64,000 nucleotides of DNA, from NCBI GenBank assembly GCA_038562555.1, contig JBCFBK010000016.1, positions 1-64,000 on the forward strand, in the 5' to 3' direction. Positions 1 to 8,623 of the stretch are shown here, in pieces. The first letter of the stretch is position 1, and each line of letters begins with the position of its first letter. This stretch comes from JBCFBK01 sp038562555 (lineage in GTDB: Bacteria; Bacteroidota; Bacteroidia; Bacteroidales; Prolixibacteraceae). Under the pieces are notes generated by a model. That model had not been told where the DNA came from. It saw only the letters and a program-made list of their open reading frames with translations, and ran no database searches. The translations under genes and the position numbers were made by a program.

Positions 1-737
1 ATATGCTTCGTCCTTACGGCTATGTTGACCGTGGTTTGAACGGACTGGAGGCTTTGATGTTTATGCAGACGGCCTTATCGCTTACGGGCGACCAAAAATA
101 TAAAAAAGGTTATCAGCAGCTGGTGGACTGGGGTTATCCGGCCAATACGCTGCGTCAGAAGAATGTATTTCCTCCCGAAAGTATCGCGCCATGGGACGAT
201 GACCTCGCATTTCAAAGTTACTATACGCTATTCCGGTATATGGGTGATCCGCGAGAGAAAGCCGTGTACCGGCGAAGCCTGGAAAGGACCTGGGAAGTTA
301 AACGCATGGAACATATTTCGTGGTATAATTTTGCCTATGGAGCAATCACAGGCAATGACTGCGAGCTGGAACAATCGGTGAGGCATCTGCGCGAATGGCC
401 CCTGGATTGTGTCGTTTATAATTATCGGAATTCACACCGGGACGATCTGTTCATCGAAAAAGGATATACTTCCTATGAAGGCGGGCTCCGGGCTTTTTCT
501 CCCCGTGAAACCTGCGTAATGACCGGTCGTTATGCCACCATCCCGGACGGCGGATCGGGCGGAAACGTTGTTCGGGAACCGACAGAATTTATCCGGGATT
601 ACTGGATGGCCCGTTATCATGGCTTTATTCAGGCCCCGGTAGTCCCGGATGCTGAATTTATACCCGCAGGACCGGCAAAGCCGGGAATCCCGGGCGCAAA
701 GCCTTATGAGGGCCCCGAACGGCCTGACTTATATTAA
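1..737 (+). CDS. Uncharacterised helical protein, 3' end only
   Basis: The frame is open from the left edge and ends at TAA 735-737, so at most the last 244 residues are visible and the true start lies outside. The visible part is rich in Trp and Tyr and looks like repeated helical hairpins (residues about 10-130), as in the alpha/alpha-toroid proteins common in glycan-use loci. It then has a Gly/Asp-rich stretch and a Pro-rich tail ending in RPDLY. I do not recognise a named family. The next gene begins 8 bases downstream, so the two are probably co-transcribed. A role in glycan processing is inferred from the neighbours only. The ATG at position 3 is unlikely to be the real start because the protein appears to lack its N-terminus. 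Confidence 0.6.
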   Translation, partial: MLRPYGYVDRGLNGLEALMFMQTALSLTGDQKYKKGYQQLVDWGYPANTLRQKNVFPPESIAPWDDDLAFQSYYTLFRYMGDPREKAVYRRSLERTWEVKRMEHISWYNFAYGAITGNDCELEQSVRHLREWPLDCVVYNYRNSHRDDLFIEKGYTSYEGGLRAFSPRETCVMTGRYATIPDGGSGGNVVREPTEFIRDYWMARYHGFIQAPVVPDAEFIPAGPAKPGIPGAKPYEGPERPDLY

Positions 738-745
738 ATTTGACT

Positions 746-1348
746 ATGGAAAACGATATTGGATCTGAAGTGTACTTGTCTGACTTTAAATGGACCAACC
801 AACCCCGGATGTTTTCATTGGAAAGTGACCGCCTGACTGTAGTGACCGATCCGGAAACAGATTTTTGGCAACGCACCTGGTATGGCTTTCAACATGATAA
901 TGCCCATGCGTTTCTGCGTGAAGTCAGTGGTGATTTTACGTTTACGGTAAAGACCGGATTTGAAGCAAAAGAACAATACGACCAGTGTGGTCTCATGCTT
1001 TATCAGGACAGTGAAAACTGGATGAAAGCCTCGGTCGAATATGAAAATCAGGATTATGCCCGTCTGGGATCGGTGGTCACGAATATGGGTTATTCTGACT
1101 GGGCAACCAGCGATATTCCTGCAACGGTTACGGTTATCTGGTACCGGTTGAGCCGAAGGGATCAGGATTTTTATCTCGAATCATCGTACGATGGGATTCG
1201 GTTTCAGCAACTGCGCATGTTCCATATGCATAACCGGATCGCGGTTGCACGGATCGGAATTTATGCCTGCAGCCCGCTGAAGTCGGGCTTTAAAGCGGTC
1301 TTCTCTGATTTTGAACTGATGGAAGGCAAATGGAAAAAATATGAATAA
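746..1348 (+). CDS. DUF1349 family protein
   Basis: A 200-residue protein with the DUF1349 pattern: an early DFWQRTWYGF segment, then FTFTVKTGFEAKEQYDQCGLM, then a region with WMKASVEYENQ, and a late GIYACSP near the C-terminus. The family adopts a concanavalin-A-like beta sandwich and is often attached to or near carbohydrate-active enzymes. Its biochemical role is not established. A TTG six bases upstream (740) is in frame, but the ATG at 746 is the better start. No signal peptide is visible, so the protein is probably cytoplasmic. It follows the partial gene by 8 bases and probably shares its transcript. Confidence 0.8.
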   Translation: MENDIGSEVYLSDFKWTNQPRMFSLESDRLTVVTDPETDFWQRTWYGFQHDNAHAFLREVSGDFTFTVKTGFEAKEQYDQCGLMLYQDSENWMKASVEYENQDYARLGSVVTNMGYSDWATSDIPATVTVIWYRLSRRDQDFYLESSYDGIRFQQLRMFHMHNRIAVARIGIYACSPLKSGFKAVFSDFELMEGKWKKYE

Positions 1349-1408
1349 AAGCAGACACAAAGGCTGTTTCGTTGAAGTGAAAAACTAAATTTGATCCTGT
1401 TTTTTTAA

Positions 1409-1445
1409 TCTTGATACTTGATACTGATCTCTGATACTTGAATAC
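1409..1445. repeat. Dispersed intergenic repeat, TTGATACT module
   Basis: Three imperfect copies of the unit TTGATACT / CTGATACTTG lie directly upstream of the LacI gene start. The same unit recurs at 8592-8618 and 43635-43660. Confidence 0.6.
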
Positions 1446-1448
1446 ATT

Positions 1449-2471
1449 ATGAAGCGAACTTCTCTGAACGACATTGCAAAACAGGTAGGTGTGTCCAAAA
1501 CATTGGTTTCCTTTGTACTCAATGGAAGAGGAAAAGAATTCCGGATAAGCGATGAAATTTGCAGAAAGGTTTTGGACGTGGCTACGGAACTGAATTACCA
1601 GCCCAACCGGCTTGCCCAGGGACTGCGTACGGGTAAAACAAGAAATATCGGACTGATCATTGCCGATATTGCCAATCCTTTCTTTGGTAAACTGGGGCGT
1701 GAAATTGAACAGGAAGCTGCCCTGAACGACTATCATGTGATCTTTTGCAGTTCCGACGAGAATTCGGAAAAATCAGCTCAGCAGATCGCCATGTTGCAGC
1801 AAAGCCAGGTAGATGGTTATATTATTTCTCCACCCATGAACAGCGAAGAACAGATCCGTGCACTTTCGAAAACACAGGTTCCGTTCGTGCTTATTGACCG
1901 CTATTTTCCTGAAATAGAAAGTGATTACATCGTCGTTGATAACTTTGACGCAGCTTACCAGGCAACTGCGCATCTGTTGAGACTGGGACGAAAGAAGATC
2001 GCTAACCTTACCGTAAACCTCAATCTGGTCAATATGAAGGAACGCACCGACGGCTACAAAAAGGCACTGGAGGATCATGGCATCCGGATCGATGAAGCGC
2101 TGATCCGGGTCTTACCCTTTTCTCATGATAACCGTGATGTCAATATGGCTATCCGCGAATTGGCAGGTGACCGCAAAAATCTTAAAGCAGACGCTATCCT
2201 TTTTTCAACCAGTAAATTGGGGGTGATGGGAATTGAATGCATGTCCGCTCTCGGACTGAAAATACCGGATGATGTGGCCGTGGTCAGTTTTGACAATGTC
2301 GATGCCTATAAGATCTGTGTCAGTCCGGTGACCGTTATCGGACAACCGCTGAAAGAAATCGGCAAAACTGCGGTCAGCCTTCTTTTAAACAGAATCGCTG
2401 ATCCTGCGACAAAAACGCAGCACATCAGGCTCAAAACAGAACTTATTATCCGAAAATCATGCGGGTCGTAA
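1449..2471 (+). CDS. LacI/GalR family transcriptional regulator
   Basis: A 340-residue repressor of standard length. The N-terminal helix-turn-helix (residues about 4-26) carries the LacI signature SLNDIAKQVGVSKTLVSFVLN, followed by the hinge reading NYQPNRLAQGLRTGKT. The rest is a type-1 periplasmic-binding-like sensor domain (IGLIIADIANPFFG, then AVVSFDNVDAYKICVSPVTVI near the end). It sits at the head of a sugar-use cluster whose first enzyme, a ROK kinase, starts 44 bases downstream. A perfect palindrome with a central CG, typical of LacI-family operators, lies in that gap. It probably represses the downstream genes until a sugar or sugar phosphate binds. The effector is unknown. Confidence 0.93.
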   Translation: MKRTSLNDIAKQVGVSKTLVSFVLNGRGKEFRISDEICRKVLDVATELNYQPNRLAQGLRTGKTRNIGLIIADIANPFFGKLGREIEQEAALNDYHVIFCSSDENSEKSAQQIAMLQQSQVDGYIISPPMNSEEQIRALSKTQVPFVLIDRYFPEIESDYIVVDNFDAAYQATAHLLRLGRKKIANLTVNLNLVNMKERTDGYKKALEDHGIRIDEALIRVLPFSHDNRDVNMAIRELAGDRKNLKADAILFSTSKLGVMGIECMSALGLKIPDDVAVVSFDNVDAYKICVSPVTVIGQPLKEIGKTAVSLLLNRIADPATKTQHIRLKTELIIRKSCGS

Positions 2472-2479
2472 AAACTTTA

Positions 2480-2487
2480 TATTTTTG
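2480..2487 (+). promoter_or_regulatory. Bacteroidetes -7 promoter box (TATTTTTG)
   Basis: Matches the Bacteroidetes -7 consensus TAnnTTTG exactly, 29 bases before the ROK kinase start codon. I could not find a clear -33 TTTG at the usual spacing. Confidence 0.5.
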
Positions 2488-2501
2488 CTAAATCGATTTA
2501 G
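2488..2501. promoter_or_regulatory. Candidate LacI-family operator
   Basis: CTAAATCGATTTAG is a perfect 14-base palindrome with the central CG typical of LacI-family operators. It abuts the -7 box on its downstream side, where the transcription start is expected. It lies between the LacI-family gene and the ROK kinase gene, so binding would block initiation. I did not find a second copy elsewhere in the window. Confidence 0.55.
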
Positions 2502-2515
2502 TTAAACTTAAATGT

Positions 2516-3496
2516 ATGAACGAAGCTTCCGGCGATCTCTTTTTGGGCATCGATATTGGCGGGACCAAATGTGCGGTGGTATTGGGAGATTCTTCCTTTT
2601 CAATTAGGGAAAAAGTTTTTTTTGAAACCCGCGTTGAACGGGGGTGGCAGGCAATTGTCACAGAGTTTCAGCAGCATATAGATTCCATTTTAAAGGACTT
2701 TTCTGCGGGAAGCCTGAAGCGGATTGGGATCAGTTGCGGAGGACCCCTGGATTCAAAAGAGGGAATGATTTATTCCCCGCCCAACCTGCCGGGTTGGGAT
2801 CACGTGCCGATCGTTGAAATCTTTACCAAGAAGTATGGTGTTGAAACTGCCGTGCAAAATGATGCAAATGCCTGCGCCCTGGCTGAATGGATGATGGGTG
2901 CCGGGAGGGGTACCCGGAATATGGTTTTTTTAACCTTCGGTACGGGAATGGGCGCAGGTTTAATCCTGGATAGTCATCTTTACAGTGGCACCAATGATCT
3001 TGGCGGGGAGGTAGGTCATATCCGCCTGGCGCCTGACGGGCCTGTCGGTTTTGGAAAAGCCGGCTCGTTCGAAGGTTTTTGCAGCGGGGGAGGGATTGCG
3101 CAACTGGCCAGGTCGGTCGTGTCGGAGAAACTGAAGAATAATCAGGTCGTTGGTTTCTGTTCTTCTCCGGAAATACTCGCCAAAATTGATGCCAGAATGG
3201 TTGCGCTTGCTGCACAGGCGGGAGATCCGGTTGCCAACGAAATCATTGGCATATCTGCCCGTTACCTTGGGCAGGGGCTTTCCCTACTGATCGATGTGCT
3301 TAATCCGGAATGCATTGTAATCGGAAGTATTTATGCGCGCAATGAAATGCTTTTTAAGCCGCTGGTTGAAAAAGTGCTGCAACAGGAAGCGATACCTTCT
3401 GCCCTTAAGGTGTGCCGGATAAAGCCGGCGGAACTGGGTGACTCAATTGGCGATTATGCAGCCTTGTGCGTGGCGCTTTATCAGGATCGATTTTAA
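2516..3496 (+). CDS. ROK family sugar kinase
   Basis: A 326-residue kinase that transfers phosphate from ATP to a hexose or N-acetylhexosamine. The N-terminal phosphate-binding motif DIGGTKCAVVLGD (residues about 9-21), the central NDANACALAEW, the GTGMGAGLI loop and GGEVGHIRL are all present. The Cys-rich zinc motif that follows the His in many ROK kinases is replaced by GPVGFGKAGSFEGF, so this belongs to the cysteine-free ROK subgroup. In Bacteroides sialic-acid pathways a ROK kinase phosphorylates GlcNAc, and the AGE epimerase nearby makes that role plausible. Other sugars cannot be excluded. The SIS gene starts 11 bases after its stop. Confidence 0.9.
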   Translation: MNEASGDLFLGIDIGGTKCAVVLGDSSFSIREKVFFETRVERGWQAIVTEFQQHIDSILKDFSAGSLKRIGISCGGPLDSKEGMIYSPPNLPGWDHVPIVEIFTKKYGVETAVQNDANACALAEWMMGAGRGTRNMVFLTFGTGMGAGLILDSHLYSGTNDLGGEVGHIRLAPDGPVGFGKAGSFEGFCSGGGIAQLARSVVSEKLKNNQVVGFCSSPEILAKIDARMVALAAQAGDPVANEIIGISARYLGQGLSLLIDVLNPECIVIGSIYARNEMLFKPLVEKVLQQEAIPSALKVCRIKPAELGDSIGDYAALCVALYQDRF

Positions 3497-3507
3497 ATTT
3501 CTGAAGT

Positions 3508-4137
3508 ATGCAAAACAGATTGAATGAGTTAATTGAAAGACACCCTCAGCTTCTGCCTGTAAGGGAACAGATCCTTTGCGCTGCTGAAGAACTGATTGAT
3601 TGTTACCGGCAGGGGAACAAGATACTGGTCTGCGGAAACGGCGGGAGTTGCTCTGATTCCGACCACATCGTTGGCGAATTGATGAAGGGTTTTGAAAAGA
3701 AGCGGTTACCCGGTGAGGACATGAAAAGCCGGTTGCTGTCGGTTGACGGTGAGCGGGGAACTTACCTGGCCGAAAAGCTTCAACAGGCATTACCTGCGAT
3801 TTCCCTGACGGCACATCATGCACTGATTACAGCCGTGGCCAACGACAACGGTGCCGATCTGATCTTTGCCCAGCAGATCATGGGCTATGGAAATGAAGGT
3901 GATCTGCTCATTGCCATTACTACTTCCGGCAATTCCCGTAATGTGGTCGATGCGGCGATTACAGCTAAAGCAAAAGGGTTGACTGTGATCGGTTTAACCG
4001 GCGGGTCGGGAGGAAAGCTGGCATCTTTCTGTGATATCCTGATCAATGTTCCGGGAACAAGTACAGCACACATTCAGGAGTTGCACTTACCTGTTTATCA
4101 TGCCTTTTGCCAAATATTAGAAAGCCATTTCTTTTGA
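3508..4137 (+). CDS. GmhA-like SIS-domain sugar-phosphate isomerase
   Basis: A 209-residue single SIS-domain protein, close in length to D-sedoheptulose-7-phosphate isomerase (GmhA). Diagnostic stretches are CGNGGSCSDSDHIVGELMKG (residues about 46-65) and ITTSGNSRNVVDAA (around 138), with GLTGGSGG afterwards. It lies between a ROK kinase and an MFS carrier in a catabolic cluster and not with lipopolysaccharide genes. The true substrate may therefore be another ketose or aldose phosphate. A PfkB-HAD protein two genes downstream has an HldE-like N-terminus, which keeps a heptose-type or other C7 sugar route possible. Function beyond sugar-phosphate isomerase is uncertain. Confidence 0.85.
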   Translation: MQNRLNELIERHPQLLPVREQILCAAEELIDCYRQGNKILVCGNGGSCSDSDHIVGELMKGFEKKRLPGEDMKSRLLSVDGERGTYLAEKLQQALPAISLTAHHALITAVANDNGADLIFAQQIMGYGNEGDLLIAITTSGNSRNVVDAAITAKAKGLTVIGLTGGSGGKLASFCDILINVPGTSTAHIQELHLPVYHAFCQILESHFF

Positions 4138-4166
4138 TTACACGAAAAAACCTAATAAATAAAAAC

Positions 4167-5318
4167 GTGAAACACTCCAAAATCGGTCTAAGCAAAACCT
4201 TGCCTGTTTTTATGTCCTTCATCGTGATGGGATTTGTTGACATTGTCGGTGTCGCCACCGGTTTTATCAAAAAAGATTTCGGATTGAACGATAACCTGGC
4301 TCAGCTCATTCCGTCTATGGCCTTATTCTGGTTCTTTGTCATGTCTGTCCCTTCCGGAATTTTGCAGGATAAATACGGCAAACGGCGAATGCTTAATATC
4401 GGGATGTTGCTGACCGGAGCAGGCATGATCATCCCGTTCATTTATTATTCATTTCCCATCATGCTGGCTGCTTTTATTGTGCTGGGGATTGGAAATACGA
4501 TTGTTCAGGTTTCGGCAAATCCTTTGCTTCACGATGTTTCGCCCCGGGAAAAGTACTCCAGCTACATGAGTCTTTCCCAATTTATTAAGGCGATCATTTC
4601 ATTGCTGGGACCTGTAATTACTACGCTTATGGCTACCACTTTTGGTAACTGGAAACTGGTTTTTGCCATTTATGCGGTTACTTCGGCAATAGCAGTAGTC
4701 TGGCTATATCTGACAAAAATAGAAGAAACCAGAGGAGATGCCCCGGCTAACTTTAAAAGTTGCTTTAGCCTGCTTAAGAACCCTTTCATTGTGGTGATGG
4801 TACTGGGCATCTTTATGCTGGTTGGCGCTGATGTAGGCATGAATTCGAACATCGCCAATCTGCTGCAGAATCAGTTCGGATTGGCGCTTGAAAGGGCCTC
4901 GCTCGGAATCAGCCTTTATTTCACGGCACTGATGATCGGGCGGTTCTCCGGGGCGGTTATTTTAAACTGGCTTTCTGCCCGGAAGTTCCTCCTTTTAACA
5001 GCCATTATTGCACTGATCAGCCTGGTCGCCATGTTATTGGTAAAATCAATCCTCGTGGTTCAAATTGCTATTTTCATGGTTGGACTGGGCTCTGCTAACC
5101 TGTTCCCGCTGATTTTGTCAATTGCTCTTGAAAAGATGCCTGAACGGGCCAATGAAGTTTCAGGGTTAATGATCATGGCTGTTTCAGGAGGAGCATTTCT
5201 GCCGCCTCTAATGGGACTGGTGAGCACCGGTTTTGGAGTGAAAGCCGGCTTCCTGGTATTGGTTGGCGCCATGATTTATCTGACGTATACCGGGGTTTAT
5301 GCCTTAAAAAATAAATGA
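4167..5318 (+). CDS. MFS sugar transporter (FucP/glucose-galactose type)
   Basis: An inner-membrane carrier with about 12 predicted membrane helices and 383 residues from the GTG start at 4167. The helices are broken by a short loop carrying DKYGKRRML, the classic MFS motif after helix 2, and by VSANPLLHDVSPREKYSSYMS, typical of FucP-like proton:sugar symporters. An in-frame ATG at 4107 would overlap the SIS gene by 31 bases and add a non-conserved leader. The GTG, preceded by an A-rich stretch and leading straight into MKHSKIGLSKTLPV, fits homologues better. It probably imports the monosaccharide used by the surrounding enzymes. Confidence 0.85.
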   Translation: MKHSKIGLSKTLPVFMSFIVMGFVDIVGVATGFIKKDFGLNDNLAQLIPSMALFWFFVMSVPSGILQDKYGKRRMLNIGMLLTGAGMIIPFIYYSFPIMLAAFIVLGIGNTIVQVSANPLLHDVSPREKYSSYMSLSQFIKAIISLLGPVITTLMATTFGNWKLVFAIYAVTSAIAVVWLYLTKIEETRGDAPANFKSCFSLLKNPFIVVMVLGIFMLVGADVGMNSNIANLLQNQFGLALERASLGISLYFTALMIGRFSGAVILNWLSARKFLLLTAIIALISLVAMLLVKSILVVQIAIFMVGLGSANLFPLILSIALEKMPERANEVSGLMIMAVSGGAFLPPLMGLVSTGFGVKAGFLVLVGAMIYLTYTGVYALKNK

Positions 5319-5381
5319 TGATCACAGATCTGTTTAATTGAGATTATTTAGCACTGAGTCTTTAACCCAGATGAGAAAAAG

Positions 5382-7280
5382 ATGAAACGGGAACTGCTTC
5401 AAAATATGCTTGATGCTGTCAGCAAGGTCAGGATTGCCGTGCTGGGCGATTTTTGTCTGGATGCTTATTGGTTTATTGATGAATCAAAAAGTGAGGTTTC
5501 GATCGAAACGGGATTGGCCACACGGCCCGTAAAACAGCAAAAATATTTGCCTGGCGGAGCCGGAAATGTAACGAATAACCTGGCGGCCATGGGCGTAAAA
5601 GACATCCGGGCCATTGGTGTAGCCGGCAATGATCCGTTTGGCCGGGAACTGTTGAGTATTATGAGCAATACAGGGATCAATACCAGTGGTATCCTGACGC
5701 AGGAAGTCGAATGGTCAACCCATGTTTACATTAAACCGTGTGTGGCAGATCACGAGCAGGGGCGGATTGATTTTGGAAATTTCAACCGGCTGACGGAAAC
5801 TACAGCTGACCGGTTGACCGAAATCCTTGACCGGGAAGCCTGCGAAACGGATGTGGTCATCATCAATCAACAGGTAGTTTCGGGCATTCATACGGATTAC
5901 CTGAAACGCAAAATCGTGGAAGTGATTGGCAGACATCCCGATACTGTGTTTATTGTCGACAGCCGCGATTTCAGCGATTTTTATATTGGCGCCTACCGTA
6001 AAATGAACGACCAGGAGGCTGCCCGGCTTTGCGGGATTAATACAGGTGCCGGTGAATCAGTAAGGTATGCAGAAGCATGTGCTGCCGCCCGGACTTTATA
6101 CGATCGTTACCAAAAGCCTCTTTTTATCACCTGTGGCAGCCGGGGTTCGCTGGTGGCCGATCAGAATGGAATTTCGGAAATCCCCGGACTGATGATCACC
6201 TCCCGGGTGGATCCGGTTGGAGCAGGCGATAGTTACCTGGCCGGTGCGGCATCTGCCCTGGCAGCAGGATACCCGATGTCGCTGTCCGCTGAGTTGGGCT
6301 CGCTGGTGGCCGGGGTGACGGTTCAAAAACTGTTTCAGACCGGCACTGCATCACCTGAAGAAATCCTCCGCCTGGGAGAGGATCCTGATTATATCTATTC
6401 TCCGGAACTCGCGGAGAATGTTCGTATAGCATTATATATTCCTGATTCAGAATTAGAAATAGTCAATCAATGGAAGTCTGAGTTTAAGATCAGGTATGCC
6501 ATTTTTGATCACGATGGCACCCTGTCAACACTTCGTGAAGGTTGGGAAATGATTATGGCTCCCATGATGATCAGGGCTGTTTTGGGTGACCGGTATCAGC
6601 AGGCTGATGAAACTTTATTTCAAAAGGTCCGCACACGGGTGAACGAGTATATTGACCGTACAACAGGTATCCAGACCCTGGTGCAAATGAAGGGACTGAC
6701 GGAGATAATCAGGGAATTTGGATTTGTTCCTGCAGATCAGATCCTGGATGAATTTGGTTATAAGCAGATTTATAACGAAGAATTACTGAAACTGGTCAGG
6801 GAACGCGAAAAGAAATTAGGCCGCGGAGAATTAAACCGTGATGATTTTTCAATGAAAAATGCGATCCCCTTCCTTCAGAAACTTTTCGATGCCGGTATCC
6901 GGCTTTACCTGGCCAGTGGTACGGATGAAAAAGATGTAAAACATGAAGCGAGGGTCATGGGATACGACCATTTATTTGAGGGAGGGATTTACGGTGCTGT
7001 TGGCGATATAACCAAAGAAGCGAAGAAGATGGTACTGGACCGGATCCTTGACCAGATCGGAGAGGCCGCTTTTGGTGAAGTGATCACCTTTGGCGACGGA
7101 CCTGTTGAAATCCGCGAGACACGCAAGCGCGGTGGTCTTACGGTGGGTATTGCCGGAGACGAACTGAGGCGGTTTGGGCTTAATGAGCGGAAACGGGCCC
7201 GGCTTATCAAGGCCGGAGCCGATGTCATTATACCGGATTTTTCCCAAATGACCGTATTGCTGAAGTTGCTGAATCTGTGA
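5382..7280 (+). CDS. PfkB-family sugar kinase fused to HAD phosphatase
   Basis: A 632-residue two-domain enzyme. Residues about 10-330 form a PfkB/ribokinase-type kinase. LGDFCLDAYW and the substrate loop LPGGAGNVTNNLAAMG resemble HldE-type heptose kinases, and DPVGAGD (277-283) is the catalytic motif. Residues about 370-632 form a HAD hydrolase with nucleophile motif DHDGT (376-380), a later LASGTDEKD and the acidic motif GDGPVEIRETRKRGG. Both active sites look intact. The pairing suggests one protein that phosphorylates one position and removes phosphate from another, as in heptose activation, but the substrate is unknown. It lies in the sugar cluster 63 bases after the MFS gene. Confidence 0.85.
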   Translation: MKRELLQNMLDAVSKVRIAVLGDFCLDAYWFIDESKSEVSIETGLATRPVKQQKYLPGGAGNVTNNLAAMGVKDIRAIGVAGNDPFGRELLSIMSNTGINTSGILTQEVEWSTHVYIKPCVADHEQGRIDFGNFNRLTETTADRLTEILDREACETDVVIINQQVVSGIHTDYLKRKIVEVIGRHPDTVFIVDSRDFSDFYIGAYRKMNDQEAARLCGINTGAGESVRYAEACAAARTLYDRYQKPLFITCGSRGSLVADQNGISEIPGLMITSRVDPVGAGDSYLAGAASALAAGYPMSLSAELGSLVAGVTVQKLFQTGTASPEEILRLGEDPDYIYSPELAENVRIALYIPDSELEIVNQWKSEFKIRYAIFDHDGTLSTLREGWEMIMAPMMIRAVLGDRYQQADETLFQKVRTRVNEYIDRTTGIQTLVQMKGLTEIIREFGFVPADQILDEFGYKQIYNEELLKLVREREKKLGRGELNRDDFSMKNAIPFLQKLFDAGIRLYLASGTDEKDVKHEARVMGYDHLFEGGIYGAVGDITKEAKKMVLDRILDQIGEAAFGEVITFGDGPVEIRETRKRGGLTVGIAGDELRRFGLNERKRARLIKAGADVIIPDFSQMTVLLKLLNL

Positions 7281-7434
7281 GGGAGACCGGACACCGGAAA
7301 AGGGAAAACGGAAAAGGTCGCAGGGTAACAGGGTAAAAAGTTAAAAATGTTTTAGGGCCATTTGTTTTAATTTTTACTAATAGCTAACAGCTTTTTTACT
7401 CTTGTGTCTTTTAATCTAACAATCTAATAATCTT
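7280..7434. repeat. Dispersed mosaic intergenic repeat
   Basis: The gap between the PfkB-HAD gene and the next start is built of modules seen elsewhere: ACCGGACACCGGAAAAGGG, then CAGGGTAACAGGGTAAAAAG, then CTAATAGCTAACAGC (7377-7391), then TCTAACAATCTAATAATCTT. The first two modules match, in reverse complement, the stretch at 15089-15151. Confidence 0.6.
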
Positions 7435-7438
7435 GAAA

Positions 7439-8545
7439 ATGCCTTATCCAAAATTTGAAAGGGATTTACTGAGTATCAGGAAGCTGAGTGAACGGAAGAA
7501 CAAGGTCTTTATTGAAAGAGATTATATACCTGTTAATCAGCAGCCCCGGAGTCTTCCAGATTCTGCCGGAATGTTAATCGCCTCAACTGCCGGCCGGATC
7601 CGGGCGGCCCGGAAAGACAAACGGTCGGTGATCCTCACCTTTGGTGCACATACCATCAAGAACGGGATGGGACCCACACTGATTGCCCTGATGGAAGAAG
7701 GATGGGTTACCCATCTGGCCACGAACGGAGCGGGTATTATTCACGACTGGGAATTTGCCTTTCAGGGGAGATCGAGCGAAGATGTTCGTGAAAATGTCGA
7801 TCGCGGGCAGTTTGGCATTTGGGATGAAACCGGCTTTTATATAAACCTTGCACTGATTCTCGGCGCTTATCAGGGCCTGGGTTACGGTGAGTCGGTCGGG
7901 AAGATGATCTCCTGCGAAGGGCTCGATATTCCTGATGTTTCAGATTTGTATGCAGAGGCGGAAGCGACAATTAAAGTCGATCCTGATCACGCTTCCGCAA
8001 GTATCGACCTGGCCGGAATAATCCGGAGGCATAACCTTGATGCAGGTTTCATGCACGTCCTGCACCCGTTCAAAAAGTACTCGGTACAGGCACGGGCCTT
8101 TGAAACGGGCATCCCGTTTACCGGTCATCCCATGATCGGGCACGACATCATTTACGCCCATCCCATGAATCACGGGGCGGCATTGGGGCGTGTGGCGCTG
8201 AACGACTTTCTGAGCTTTGCCCACAGCGTTAGCCACCTGGATGACGGCGTCTATCTCTCCGTCGGTTCTGCGGTGATGTCGCCCATGATTTTCGAGAAGT
8301 CGTTTGCCATGGCACAAAACCTGGAAATACAGAGGAACCGGCATATCGATCATCATTACATGCTCGTTGTCGATCTGGGCAAATCGGACTGGGACTGGCA
8401 AAAGGATGGTGAACCGCCGATGGATCATCCTGCTTATTACCTGCGCTACTGCAAGACTTTCAGCCGAATGGGGGGCGAGATGCATTACCTGACGGCCGAC
8501 AACCGGGATTTTTTACTGGCTCTGTATCAGGAACTAAGGCAATAG
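7439..8545 (+). CDS. Uncharacterised protein, weakly deoxyhypusine-synthase-like
   Basis: A 368-residue soluble protein that I cannot assign with confidence. The segment VILTFGAHTIKNGMGPTLI followed by a VTHLATNGAGIIHDWE pattern (residues about 65-105) resembles the NAD-binding core of deoxyhypusine-synthase-like proteins. True deoxyhypusine synthase belongs to the archaeal and eukaryotic eIF5A pathway and does not fit this setting. Many His residues cluster at HPMIGHDIIYAHPMNHGAA, which could bind metal or substrate. It is placed between a PfkB-HAD fusion and an AGE epimerase, so a role in sugar catabolism is inferred. A TTG at 7433 is in frame, but the ATG at 7439 is preferred. Confidence 0.55.
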   Translation: MPYPKFERDLLSIRKLSERKNKVFIERDYIPVNQQPRSLPDSAGMLIASTAGRIRAARKDKRSVILTFGAHTIKNGMGPTLIALMEEGWVTHLATNGAGIIHDWEFAFQGRSSEDVRENVDRGQFGIWDETGFYINLALILGAYQGLGYGESVGKMISCEGLDIPDVSDLYAEAEATIKVDPDHASASIDLAGIIRRHNLDAGFMHVLHPFKKYSVQARAFETGIPFTGHPMIGHDIIYAHPMNHGAALGRVALNDFLSFAHSVSHLDDGVYLSVGSAVMSPMIFEKSFAMAQNLEIQRNRHIDHHYMLVVDLGKSDWDWQKDGEPPMDHPAYYLRYCKTFSRMGGEMHYLTADNRDFLLALYQELRQ

Positions 8546-8546
8546 C

Positions 8547-8620
8547 GCAGCAGAGAACGGAAATTGGAGGACAAAGAGGTGGCAAGGATCTGTCTTGTGT
8601 CTTGATACTTGATACTGAAT
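8547..8620. repeat. Dispersed mosaic intergenic repeat
   Basis: GAGAACGGAAATTGGAGG followed by CAAAGAGGTGGCAAGG and then CTTGTGTCTTGATACTTGATACT. The last unit matches copies at 1409-1445 and 43635-43666. The first matches the (ACCGGAAA)-type modules at 7284 and 15130. Confidence 0.55.
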
Positions 8621-8623
8621 ATT

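Noticed and set aside
4107..4166. Upstream start for the MFS transporter
   Set aside because: It would overlap the SIS gene by 31 bases and add residues not expected in the family. GTG 4167 fits better.
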